Made by a program: the position numbers and the translations under genes. From the IMG/VR virus record IMGVR_UViG_3300044699_000069, positions 1 through 37,149 of that record: a DNA stretch of 37,149 nucleotides; one strand, given 5' to 3'. This document shows, one piece after another, positions 25,821 through 32,798 of this stretch. The notes below the pieces were generated by a model that worked only from the letters and a program-made list of their open reading frames with translations, ran no database searches and was not told the DNA's origin. Source of the DNA: a virus. The stretch's first letter is position 1. Each line of letters opens with the position of its first letter.

Positions 25821-26045
25821 TCAGGCTTGCGGCGAGTCCGCCACCGGCCGCCCGGTGGCCGGGCGCTGGCGCGCCTCCCGGGCCTCCTCGGCCGGCGTCA
25901 CCTCGGGCTCGTCGCCCTCCTGGCGTGCCAGGAGGCCCTGGGCGGCCAGCTCGTCGCGCTCGGCCTCGGAGACCTTCAGCGGCACGTCCGGCTGCATCGT
26001 GGTGTAGACGGTCACCATGGGCTCGTCCGGGTTGGGCAGGGTCAT
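25821..26045 (-). CDS. Small acidic tail-region protein
   Basis: ATG 26045 overlaps the stop of the upstream gene. The 74-aa product, MTLPNPDEPMVTVYTTMQPD then VPLKVSEAERDELAAQGLLA and an acidic/Pro-rich tail, looks like a short beta segment followed by a helix. Comparable small proteins sit between the tail terminator and the major tail gene in actinophages; their function is usually unknown. The frame is intact. It may be a minor head-tail or tail-completion component. Confidence 0.55.
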   Translation of the reverse strand: MTLPNPDEPMVTVYTTMQPDVPLKVSEAERDELAAQGLLARQEGDEPEVTPAEEAREARQRPATGRPVADSPQA

Positions 26046-26257
26046 CGGAAGTCCTCTCGTCGTAGCGGCCACGTCAGGCACGCGCACTGGGGGTGCTGCC
26101 GGATCGGCAGCTTGGGGAGCACCGAGTCCGTGACGTCCACGGTCTCCCGGTGAGGGAACAGAAACTCCAGCTCGGCCCGGTTGTCGTGGACCAGGACGGA
26201 CCCACCCCAGGTGATCACCCCCGGGCCGGCCGAGCTCTTGAGCGCCCACAGCGTCAC
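26042..26257 (-). CDS. Hypothetical 71-aa head-tail region protein
   Basis: ATG 26257 overlaps the upstream stop and the frame is intact to 26042. The protein MTLWALKSSAGPGVITWGGS, VLVHDNRAELEFLFPHRETV, DVTDSVLPKLPIRQHPQCAC is beta-rich, with a Cys-rich turn (QCAC) near the end. No family is recognised. It is coupled on both sides (ATGA overlaps), which supports a structural role in the head-tail joining region. Confidence 0.5.
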   Translation of the reverse strand: MTLWALKSSAGPGVITWGGSVLVHDNRAELEFLFPHRETVDVTDSVLPKLPIRQHPQCACLTWPLRREDFR

Positions 26258-26699
26258 GCCGGCACCTCCACCCAGCCGAGGGCCAGGTCCAGGGTGTACC
26301 GGGCGTAGCTGGAGACGTCGCCCGGGACGCGCTGGGGCTCGGTGATGACGTAGGCCGAGCGCACGAACGCGGGCGCGTAGGCCGCTGGGAGGCTCACCCG
26401 GCGCGGCACCGTGGTGTGGACCAGGGTGGCCGCCACGATGGCCTCAGCGAGCTGGGAGGCCAGGTTCCACGGGGGCTTGCCGGACGTCGGCGCGGCACCC
26501 CAGCACGTGACGCCGATGATCGGCTCGCGCATCGGGGTGTACATCGGCGCCGAGCCCCCGGCGGCCACAGCCGTCACGAACCCGCTGGCGCTCCACGTGC
26601 TGTTGTCGGTGGGGAGCGACGTGGCCACGCGCGAGCCCAGGTAGGGATGCCCTGGAGCCACGCCACGGCCACCAGCTCGCTGTTGGGGTGCAGGCTCAT
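26254..26699 (-). CDS. Tail terminator-like protein
   Basis: ATG 26699 overlaps the upstream stop. With one C restored in a CCC run near 26647 the ~148-aa protein reads MSLHPNSELVAVAWLQGIPY then LGSRVATSLPTDNSTWSASG, FVTAVAAGGSAPMYTPMREP, IIGVTCWGAAPTSGKPPWNL and ASQLAEAIVAATL. The sequence pattern (small N-terminal helix with 'W', 'P' and 'V-x-C-W' strands, then helix NLASQLAEAIV) matches siphovirus tail terminators, which cap the tube. The following position before the major tail gene agrees. Confidence 0.65.
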
Positions 26700-27079
26700 C
26701 AGGTCGTCCTGGGCCGACGCTTGGTGAACGCGGCCGGCCGCATGAACGGCTGAGCCGGCGTGCCGGGGTGGTGGACGACGGGCCCGAAGTATTCGCCGGT
26801 CTCGGCGTTGTGGAGCGAGTAGGGCCCGTGCGCGCGGATGACGTGCGGTGCCGAGCCGTACTCGGTCGGGGCCCAGTGCTCGGTGCCCACCCAGACACGC
26901 CAGTGCGTCGCTGAGACCTCGCCTGTCCGAATGCTGGACCGGAGCTCGCCGGTATCCACCGGCACCCGGCGCCGCGCGTCCTGGGCGATGTCGTGCGCCA
27001 TGTTCCGGGTGAGCCTGCTCAGGTCGCCCTCCAGGTGGGCGAGGCCGGCGGGGTCGATGACCACGCGTGCGATTGCCAC
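26699..27079 (-). CDS. HK97 gp10-like head-tail/tail component
   Basis: GTG 27079 gives an intact 126-aa protein MAIARVVIDPAGLAHLEGDL with RNMAHDIAQDARRRVPVDTG ELRSSI. The helix followed by 'R-x-x-P-V-D-T-G-x-L-R-x-S' is the hallmark of HK97 gp10-like proteins, as is the C-terminal PAQPFMRPAAF. These act at the head-tail interface or in tail completion. It lies between the two moron-like genes and the tail terminator, which is the usual order in this phage type apart from the moron insertion. Confidence 0.85.
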   Translation of the reverse strand: MAIARVVIDPAGLAHLEGDLSRLTRNMAHDIAQDARRRVPVDTGELRSSIRTGEVSATHWRVWVGTEHWAPTEYGSAPHVIRAHGPYSLHNAETGEYFGPVVHHPGTPAQPFMRPAAFTKRRPRTT

Positions 27080-27176
27080 GCTCCACCACCTGCCTCGTCA
27101 GCTCGGCGTCCCTGGGTGACCAGCCGGCCGTTGTCGGGCCCGTGCTTGCTGGTCAAGGCCAGGGTACACGCGCAAC

Positions 27177-27209
27177 GGCCCCGCCCGGGGAAGTCACCGG
27201 GTCGGGGCC
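27177..27209 (-). terminator. Terminator of the 70-aa moron-like gene
   Basis: Minus strand: GGCCCCGACCCGG (27209-27197), loop TGACTTCC, CCGGGCGGGGCC (27188-27177). This makes a 12-bp GC stem with one bulged base, starting 13 nt after the stop of the gene at 27222. The ~100 bp from here to 27079 hold no convincing gene. Confidence 0.6.
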
Positions 27210-27221
27210 GAAGTGCGGGGG

Positions 27222-27434
27222 TCAGCGGGTGTAGGTCATGCTGCCGATCCGGGCACCGGTCCGTACGTCGACAACCGGGATCGCCACGGCCATCGGGGTG
27301 TCCGGCAGCTCCAGGATCTTCCGCAGGTGGTCGGCCCGGGCCTGGAGCCATGCCTGGGTGTCCGTGTCGAGCTTGACGCCCTGGGCGGCCAGGACAGAGG
27401 AGGCGTAGATCACGGGGCTCTCGTTCGTCGTCAT
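27222..27434 (-). CDS. Moron-like 70-aa protein with own promoter
   Basis: ATG 27434 lies 6 nt after a TAAGGT box, with no ribosome site, so a leaderless mRNA is likely. The intact product MTTNESPVIYASSVLAAQGV, KLDTDTQAWLQARADHLRKI and LELPDTPMAVAIPVVDVRTG has a helix and a beta-strand end (ARIGSMTYTR). It lies inside the structural operon but has its own promoter (27441-27470) and terminator (27177-27209), the definition of a moron. No family is recognised. It may be expressed separately from virion genes, for example early. Confidence 0.65.
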   Translation of the reverse strand: MTTNESPVIYASSVLAAQGVKLDTDTQAWLQARADHLRKILELPDTPMAVAIPVVDVRTGARIGSMTYTR

Positions 27435-27440
27435 GGGAAG

Positions 27441-27470
27441 ACCTTAACATCGTTCAGGTACCCAGGTCAA
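27441..27470 (-). promoter_or_regulatory. Promoter of the 70-aa moron-like gene
   Basis: Minus strand: TTGACC (27470-27465), an 18-nt spacer with CTGAACGATGTTAAG, TAAGGT (27446-27441). The ATG follows 6 nt later (27434). This is a strong match to sigma-70-type promoters and to the other phage copies of the motif. Confidence 0.7.
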
Positions 27471-27482
27471 GTCCCCAAAACA

Positions 27483-27512
27483 GACGGCCCCCGGGTGGGC
27501 ACCGGGGCCGTC
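27483..27512 (-). terminator. Terminator of the DUF6011-like gene
   Basis: GACGGCCCCCGG (27483-27494) pairs with CCGGGGCCGTC (27502-27512), an 11-bp GC stem with one bulged C and a 7-nt loop. It begins 29 nt after the stop of the gene at 27541 and ends just before the promoter of the next moron-like gene. Confidence 0.65.
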
Positions 27513-27540
27513 CGTCCTCTGTCGCGACCAGAGGGACCTG

Positions 27541-28087
27541 TCAGAACTTGCCAGCGCAGATCGGGCCGATGCCGGCCGCGATGCTGTCCGGGTCGGTGAG
27601 CTCGGCACCGCACGCGATGCAGTAGCCGGTGGTGGCACCGAACTCCTTGGCCTCGTCCAGGGCTGAGCCGGCCGCTCGGGGAGACGAAACGGCGCGCCGC
27701 GCCCGCGTACTCGAACCGGACGCCGTCCTCGTCCTGGATGATCTCCTTGGCCAGCATCCCGCCGTGCCCGCGTGCGGGGTACACCCTGTACAGCTCGCCG
27801 GGCTGGCCCTCGCCGGTCACGCTGGCCCGGTAGACGCCGGCCGAGAGCTGGGCGGGCGCCACCGGCGCGCTGGGCTTCAGGGGCAGGGCCTTCAGGTACT
27901 CGATCACCCTGGACGCCTGAGCCATCGTCATGCCGTGCCGCTCCAGGTGGGCCTGGAAGTGCTGGAGGGTAGGGCCCCAGGGGTACCCGGCCTCGGGCAT
28001 CTCGCGGCTGTCCAGAAGGCTGGTGATGTAGCCGAGCTGCCGGTCCGTGACCGGGCGCTGGGCCTGTGCTGCCGTCGTCATCGTCAT
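27541..28087 (-). CDS. Moron-like protein with DUF6011-type zinc domain
   Basis: ATG 28087 lies 6 nt after TAAGCT, indicating a leaderless transcript. The product MTMTTAAQAQRPVTDRQLGY then ITSLLDSREMPEAGYPWG carries the N-terminal 'T-x-x-Q-x-x-Y-I-x-x-L' helix common to this family. A central part with SAGVYRASVTGEGQPGELYR and FEYAGAARRFVSP follows. After a base loss near 27680 the C-terminus is GYCIACGAELTDPDSIAAGI with GPICAGKF, a CxxC...GIGPxC zinc site as in DUF6011 proteins. It has its own promoter and terminator. DUF6011 proteins are frequent in actinophages; their function is unknown. Confidence 0.75.
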
Positions 28088-28093
28088 GGGGCT

Positions 28094-28123
28094 AGCTTAA
28101 CGTCATTCAGGAGCCCTGGTCAA
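28094..28123 (-). promoter_or_regulatory. Promoter of the DUF6011-like gene
   Basis: Minus strand: TTGACC (28123-28118), an 18-nt spacer with CTGAATGACGTTAAG, TAAGCT (28099-28094). The ATG follows after 6 nt (28087). It overlaps the last codons of the small membrane protein upstream. Confidence 0.7.
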
Positions 28124-28333
28124 GTGCCTCTCGGACCAGCTCTTTCAGCTCGGCCAAGTCCTCCCGGACGGCCGAATCGTCGGCCGCCTCCAGGGCGCTC
28201 ACAGCCGCGTAGACGTTGGCGAAAATGCTGGCCGCGATCACGAACAGCACGCTGTCGCGCCACCACAGCCACGCCGGCACCGCGCTGAGCGTCCAGACCA
28301 GCGCGATGGCCCCGTGACCAGGACGCGCCGGCT
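28107..28333 (-). CDS. Small membrane protein with two hydrophobic helices
   Basis: The frame ends at TGA 28107-28109. With one G restored near 28315 the N-terminus reads SRRVLVTGAIALVWTLSAVP, followed by AWLWWRDSVLFVIAASIFA, then a charged helix (SALEAADDSAVREDLAELKE, LVREALDQGS). Two membrane helices and an acidic amphipathic C-terminus suggest a small inner-membrane protein of ~75 aa. The start codon is not clear; it must lie close to the stop of the GDPD gene. It sits between that gene and the moron promoter, and its role is unknown. Confidence 0.5.
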
Positions 28334-29856
28334 CAGAGGGCGGCCACCGTGATATCACGGAACTGGGCCACGGTGGAGGAGCTGCCGGACGCCAGCCCGA
28401 AGTACCCGCCCCGGTTGGCCGTGTTGTTCGCCGTGACCGACGTCGGACCGACGTCGGTCCGCCGGACGATGACCTGGGTGGGGGTGACGTCGATCTGGAA
28501 GGTCATCCAGGCGCCGGACGCTGGGGCCGAGGTGGCCGCGCTCCCGAGTGAGGTGCCGCTGGACACGCCGGCCGTGTGGGTGAACAGCTCCAGGCTCCCC
28601 GAGCCCCGGAACACGAAATGGTACCCGTTCTTGTTCGTGGTGGCCTGGTGCGCGTACGGCTCGTCACTGGTGTGGCCGAAATACACGTCCGAGTGCTCGG
28701 TGGACAGCGGCAACGTGTTCCACCGCATACCGAACGAGATTCGGTAGCCGTTGGCTGAGGCACCGGGGTCCGGCACCGGGCACATGGACCCCATGGACAG
28801 GGTGGCCGTCGTGCCCTGGGCGAGCTGCACCAGCCCGTTCGCGGCGTCGATCGTCACCAGCTTGTTCGTGGCGCCCTCGTACTCCCCGGCGCGCCGCACC
28901 CCGCCGCTGAAGCCGTCCACCGTGAACTGGGCCAGGTCGTCGCTCAGGTAGAGCGGCGCCGTGCCCATGAACGCGTTGACCCCCAGCGCCTTCAGCCGGT
29001 CGCGCTCGGAGCGCAACCGCACGACGAACCCGATCACGGTCACGCCAAGCGCGGCGGCCTGGGTGCAGGTGTAGGCGATGTTGGCGTCCGTGTCGGCCAC
29101 GTCCACCCCGATAGCGTCGTTAGGCCCCGTGAGGGTGGCCAGGACGGCGTCAATCAGGCTGTGGGAGTCCCCGGAGGTCATGTACACCCAGAGCGGCAGG
29201 CCGGCGGCCCGGGCCGTCAGAGCGTGGTTCGGGAGCGAGCCGTTGGCGTTGCGGTTGAACTTCCAGACCATCCAGTTGCCTGGGCTGGCGAACGTGGTGG
29301 CGGCCCGGAGCGTGCGCGTGGTGTCGCTCTTGGGCTCCAGGAACACCACGCCGTGGCGCTCCCAACGTCGGAGCTCGTTGCCGAGCACGGGCACCCGCTG
29401 GGACGCGCTCCAGCCCGGGCCGAGGGCCGAGGCGCCGATGTCGATGATGGGGACGCTGGTGAGCTGGGCGAGCGAGTAGTCCACCACGTTGCCACTGGCC
29501 GACGTCGTGCGGTCCACCGTGGAGTCGTGCATGACGATCATGTGGCCGTCCGCCGTGGGCTGGGCCGACATCTCGATAGCGACCTGGGACTCCAGCGCAC
29601 TCTGGGAGCCAATCTCGCTGTTCTCCGGGTACTGGTCCGCACCCCCGAGCCGGTGGCCGATCACCCGGTAGGTACCGGCGGCCGGCGTGGTGTAGAACGC
29701 GGCCACCAGGTCTGTGTTGGCGACGGCGGCCTGGGCGGTCGCCAGGGCCGAGGTGGCCGTGAGGTCGGCCACCTGGATGCCGGTCTGGATGTACTGGTCC
29801 CTGGCCGAGTCGTACGGCGTCACGCCGTCGGTGGACGGCAGAATCGTGTACGCCAC
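28333..29856 (-). CDS. Virion-associated glycerophosphodiesterase (GDPD) with lectin-like domain
   Basis: An intact 507-aa gene. Residues ~65-330 form a GDPD domain: VIGHRLGGADQYPENS is the H-R...E-N catalytic motif, DGHMIVMHDSTVDRTT carries the second His and the RTT, and FLEPKSD supplies the metal-binding Glu/Lys. Residues ~340-507 are beta-rich with ISFGMRWNTLPLSTEHSDVY, GYHFVFRGSGSLELFTH, a concanavalin/LamG-like fold. The N-terminal ~60 residues (MAYTILPSTDGVTPYDSARD) are Ala-rich and may attach to the virion. GDPD enzymes cleave glycerophosphodiesters, including teichoic-acid backbones, so a wall-polymer-degrading virion protein is plausible. Its place among head-tail connector genes is unusual for a receptor enzyme. 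Confidence 0.8.
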   Translation of the reverse strand: MAYTILPSTDGVTPYDSARDQYIQTGIQVADLTATSALATAQAAVANTDLVAAFYTTPAAGTYRVIGHRLGGADQYPENSEIGSQSALESQVAIEMSAQPTADGHMIVMHDSTVDRTTSASGNVVDYSLAQLTSVPIIDIGASALGPGWSASQRVPVLGNELRRWERHGVVFLEPKSDTTRTLRAATTFASPGNWMVWKFNRNANGSLPNHALTARAAGLPLWVYMTSGDSHSLIDAVLATLTGPNDAIGVDVADTDANIAYTCTQAAALGVTVIGFVVRLRSERDRLKALGVNAFMGTAPLYLSDDLAQFTVDGFSGGVRRAGEYEGATNKLVTIDAANGLVQLAQGTTATLSMGSMCPVPDPGASANGYRISFGMRWNTLPLSTEHSDVYFGHTSDEPYAHQATTNKNGYHFVFRGSGSLELFTHTAGVSSGTSLGSAATSAPASGAWMTFQIDVTPTQVIVRRTDVGPTSVTANNTANRGGYFGLASGSSSTVAQFRDITVAAL

Positions 29857-29859
29857 TGT

Positions 29860-30255
29860 TCAGCCAATCGTGAAGGGGATGGTCACGGCACCGATGGCCG
29901 CGTAGGTCTGGGCGGGGTCGGTGCTGTCCTGGACGCGCTCCAGCTCCAGCGCGGTGTCGTTGGCGCTCACCGGGTTGGCCATCCGAGACACCGAGGTGAC
30001 GATGTAGGTGGCCCCGGTGACCTCGTCCCGGAACCGGTCGCCGGTCTTGACGTTGACCCCGGGAGAGACGCGGCCTCGCGCGTAGACCACGCTCTGGGCC
30101 CGGTCGTCGGCCTGCCGCGTCGTTGCCCGAGTCTGTTCGATGATCGACATGGCCAGGCCGGTCTGGAGTGCGGTGTCCACGTCCGTGACGTCCCCGAAGA
30201 CGTTGGCGCCGGCCCCCCGGAGCTGAGTGTAAAGGCCGGTCGCCAAGCCGTGCAT
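29860..30255 (-). CDS. Head-closure (stopper)-like connector protein
   Basis: ATG 30255 overlaps the previous stop region. The intact 131-aa protein MHGLATGLYTQLRGAGANVF and ALQTGLAMSIIEQTRATTRQ begins with a helix, followed by a beta-rich part with GVNVKTGDRFRDEVTGATYI and ALELERVQDSTDPAQT. A 'D-x-F-x-D-x-x-T-G-x-x-Y-x-V' segment fits small head-closure proteins. Order (adaptor, small basic protein, this gene) supports a head-tail connector role; the family assignment is by pattern and position. Confidence 0.55.
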   Translation of the reverse strand: MHGLATGLYTQLRGAGANVFGDVTDVDTALQTGLAMSIIEQTRATTRQADDRAQSVVYARGRVSPGVNVKTGDRFRDEVTGATYIVTSVSRMANPVSANDTALELERVQDSTDPAQTYAAIGAVTIPFTIG

Positions 30256-30420
30256 TCAGGCCCCCCGGCGACCGCGTACGGCGTGCTTCCGCGCGGGTAG
30301 ACGGCGGTAGCGAACAACCTTTCCGCCCTTGGTCTGGTGCGCCTTTTTCCGGGCGTATCGACGCAACCGAGGGTTGGCGAAAAAGTAGCGCCACTGGGCC
30401 TTGCTCTCGTAGCCGCTCAT
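30256..30420 (-). CDS. Small basic head-tail protein
   Basis: ATG 30420 overlaps the upstream stop (ATGA) and TGA 30256-30258 abuts the next ATG. The 54-aa, very basic product MSGYESKAQWRYFFANPRLR with RYARKKAHQTKGGKVV is a recurring mini-protein of actinophage head modules ('SKAQWRYFFANP...H'). It may bind DNA or the portal/connector. The frame is intact. Function unproven. Confidence 0.65.
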   Translation of the reverse strand: MSGYESKAQWRYFFANPRLRRYARKKAHQTKGGKVVRYRRLPARKHAVRGRRGA

Positions 30421-30881
30421 ATCGGCAGCTCCTCCCAGTCCCCGCCGCTGAAGTAGTCGCCGGTTTCGGTGAGGAAGAATGCCGGTCCGGACAGCCCCTG
30501 GGGGATGTCCAGGTCCGCCACGCGCTCGGTGCGCGCGCCCTTGTGGCTCAGGTTCTTCAGGGACCGGGCGGCCAGCGGCGCGAGGTACTTGGCCCACTGG
30601 GCCCGAGACTGGACGCTCAGGCCGTCCTGAGAGAGGCTGTCGAACTGGGAGCGGCCCACGAGGTCCGGCTGGGTGGGAATCCAGCGAGCTTGCCAGCAGA
30701 TGGCCACCTGAATGGCCTGGATGTCGCGCGCCGACATGCCGGCCGAGGCTGCCGCCGTCCGGTTGGCGACGATCGACACGATGCTGTCCGCCATCGCGAT
30801 GTAGGTGGTGGACGCGCTCGCGCCGGTCACGTTGGCGACGTCGGTGGGGGTGATGCCCCACGTGTTCACGGTGACGGCCAC
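30417..30881 (-). CDS. Head-tail adaptor (gp6-like connector)
   Basis: An intact 154-aa protein from ATG 30881. MAVTVNTWGITPTDVANVTG and ADSIVSIVANRTAAASAGMS, ARDIQAIQVAICWQARWIPT show the helical bundle with 'DI-x-x-I-x-x-A-x-x-Q-A-x-W' typical of head-tail adaptor proteins that sit under the portal. The C-terminus (GPAFFLTETGDYFSGGDWEE) is acidic and may contact the next ring. Position after the capsid block agrees. Confidence 0.7.
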   Translation of the reverse strand: MAVTVNTWGITPTDVANVTGASASTTYIAMADSIVSIVANRTAAASAGMSARDIQAIQVAICWQARWIPTQPDLVGRSQFDSLSQDGLSVQSRAQWAKYLAPLAARSLKNLSHKGARTERVADLDIPQGLSGPAFFLTETGDYFSGGDWEELPI

Positions 30882-30957
30882 GGCGGCCTCCTCTCACGAC
30901 GTCGGACCGGGCACCGAGCGGCCGGCAGGAGGCACCCCGGACCGGCCGCTCGGTGGT

Positions 30958-31596
30958 TCACTCGGTGGTCTGGTCCGGGCGCTGGCCGACGCCGAGGTGT
31001 CCCGTCGGCATCGTCTCGCGCTCGGCCAGGGTGGTGCCTCCCAGGTCGCCCAGGGCCGCGCTCGGGGTGTAGGTGTGGGCGGCCTCGTCGGGGGCCTGGA
31101 GCGACGCCGGCACGACGGCCACGGCGTACACCAGGTCCACGGTCAGCGCGTCCTCGTCGTCGGCGCCGATCACCTGGTCCAGCTCGGCCGCGCCTGTGGG
31201 GTGCAGGCCGTTGCCGAGCGCGAACTGGAGGGTGGCCACCTTGTTCGATTCGTGCATCGTGGCCATGCTGCCGTCCTCGTCCGTCCAGTCGGACGCGGCC
31301 TCGGCACCGGGCACGTTGCGCGCCACGACGGGCTTGGCGACGTGGAACACCCAGCGGAAGCGGCCATCGGCCGGCCACCGGTCGCCGCCGGGTGTCCGGC
31401 GCTGGACGATCTCCTCCACCGACAGGACGTGCTCGTCGGGGGGCTGGGCGCCCGGGCGCGGCTCGGCGAACGAGGGGACGTCGCGCCGGAGCTCCCCGGC
31501 GCCCTCGGCCAGCTCGGCGTTGGTCTCGGCGCCCTCGGACTCCACCGGGGGCTGGGCCACGCTGTCCCGCGTGGTGGGCCTGCTCTTGGGGGGCAT
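30958..31596 (-). CDS. Hypothetical 212-aa head protein
   Basis: An intact frame from ATG 31596, preceded by GAGGAG. The N-terminal ~75 residues are acidic, Pro-rich and probably disordered (PPKSRPTTRDSVAQPPVESE), followed by a short structured part (LSVEEIVQRRTPGG, GRFRWVFHVAKPVVARNVPG, NKVATLQFALGNGLHPTGAA) and another loose tail. It lies directly downstream of the capsid gene, where decoration or head-completion proteins are found. I do not recognise a family. Confidence 0.5.
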   Translation of the reverse strand: MPPKSRPTTRDSVAQPPVESEGAETNAELAEGAGELRRDVPSFAEPRPGAQPPDEHVLSVEEIVQRRTPGGDRWPADGRFRWVFHVAKPVVARNVPGAEAASDWTDEDGSMATMHESNKVATLQFALGNGLHPTGAAELDQVIGADDEDALTVDLVYAVAVVPASLQAPDEAAHTYTPSAALGDLGGTTLAERETMPTGHLGVGQRPDQTTE

Positions 31597-31682
31597 GACG
31601 GTCTCCTCTCGCGTTCATCGACCAGCGTGCCCCGGTGCCGGCCGGGGGTCGAATCCAGCCGGCACCGGGTGCGTTGCTGGTC

Positions 31683-32654
31683 CTAGCCGGTCTTCTCGGC
31701 CAGGGCGAACGCGTTCTCCGTGCCGAGGACGAACCCCCGGCGCATGGCCGCCTTCATCAGCGCCTCGTCCGTCAGGAAGCCGACGCCGTTGGCCGCGCGC
31801 TGGATCGCGAACCCCGGGTTGGGGGTGGCGATCTGCGCCGACAGGTTGGCCATGCCCTTGATCAGGAAGTCCCGGTTGCCGAACGCCAGGAGCGGGTTGC
31901 CGGTGGGCGAGCTGGTGTTGGTCGCGCTCACCCGGAAGCCCATCGACCACGTGACCGGGAACCCGAACAGGGTGGCCGTCGGGCGGCCCTGGTCCGTGGA
32001 CTCGAAGAAGATCGGCTTGCCGGTCGTGTCGACCACGTTCCGGAGCGCGACCTTCCAGGCCGGCGACGCGACGACGAACGTGTTGCCCTCGTCGTAGAAG
32101 TCCCCGGCCTCGATCAGGGCCAGCACGTTGGACAGCGCGATGTAGCCGGCGGCGCCGGACGCCGTGGTGGAGAAGTTGATGGCCCGGTAGTTAGTGTCCG
32201 CCGTGTAGGCGAACGAACCCGAGGCCGAGTTGGTGGTCCGGAGCGCCTTGTACAGCGAGGTGTACAGGATCGTGGTGCCGTTCTCCGTGCCCGAGGTGCC
32301 CAGGGTGGCGTTGTCGAAGAACTTGGCCATGTTCCTGGCCGCGCCGATGCGCTTGGTGGCCAGGACGTCCACCGACGTGTCCGTCAGGTCCTCCTCGGCC
32401 ACGCGGAGCACACCACCGGCCTTGCGCGCGGTGAGCTGGACGTAGTCGTTGGTGCCGGCGGTCTCGGTGTAGCTCGCGCCCTTGGCCACGGAGCTGATGG
32501 CGAACTCGCCGGACCGGGGCACCTGCTTGGTGTCGGTCAGCATCCGCTCGGGCCGCGCCAGCGCCTCGGTGGCGCTGTTGGTCATCAGGGCCTGGATGGC
32601 CACATCGCCAGTCTCGACGGCGATCCAGCCGGTACCGAATGTCTCGCGTGCCAC
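31683..32654 (-). CDS. Major capsid protein (HK97 fold)
   Basis: GTG 32654 follows GAGGAGATGAC and gives MARETFGTGWIAVETGDVAI; a longer in-frame form from ATG 32675 lacks a site. The intact ~323-aa protein has ATEALARPERMLTDTKQVPR, SYTETAGTNDYVQLTARKAG, EEDLTDTSVDVLATKRIGAA (the spine helix region), an insertion with YRAINFSTTASGAAG, and the conserved end GNRDFLIKGMANLSAQIATP. The arrangement N-arm, E-loop, P-domain, A-domain is that of HK97-type capsids. It forms the icosahedral shell with the scaffold protein encoded just upstream. Confidence 0.9.
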   Translation of the reverse strand: MARETFGTGWIAVETGDVAIQALMTNSATEALARPERMLTDTKQVPRSGEFAISSVAKGASYTETAGTNDYVQLTARKAGGVLRVAEEDLTDTSVDVLATKRIGAARNMAKFFDNATLGTSGTENGTTILYTSLYKALRTTNSASGSFAYTADTNYRAINFSTTASGAAGYIALSNVLALIEAGDFYDEGNTFVVASPAWKVALRNVVDTTGKPIFFESTDQGRPTATLFGFPVTWSMGFRVSATNTSSPTGNPLLAFGNRDFLIKGMANLSAQIATPNPGFAIQRAANGVGFLTDEALMKAAMRRGFVLGTENAFALAEKTG

Positions 32655-32743
32655 GTCATCTCCTCGGCTCGGCACGATGATGGTTGTTGATCATCGCCCA
32701 GCCGTCCGGCTGTGGCAGGTGCCGTGCCGCGCTAACGTCCGTC

Positions 32744-32786
32744 AGCGGGGTGATACGGCGTTCAGCGACCACCGTATCACCCCGCT
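32744..32786 (-). other. Strong stem-loop between scaffold and capsid genes
   Basis: On the minus strand AGCGGGGTGATACGG (32786-32772) pairs perfectly with CCGTATCACCCCGCT (32758-32744) around a 13-nt loop. It lies 13 nt after the scaffold stop and ~90 nt before the capsid start. There is no T-run. It could be a partial terminator, or an mRNA end that stabilises the abundant capsid message. Confidence 0.8.
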
Positions 32787-32798
32787 TGACCTGGAGCC

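Noticed and set aside
27080-27176. A possible tiny leaderless gene starting at a TTG near 27160 (minus)
   Set aside because: The TACCCT -10-like box and short frame are too weak, and no family, ribosome site or coupling supports it.
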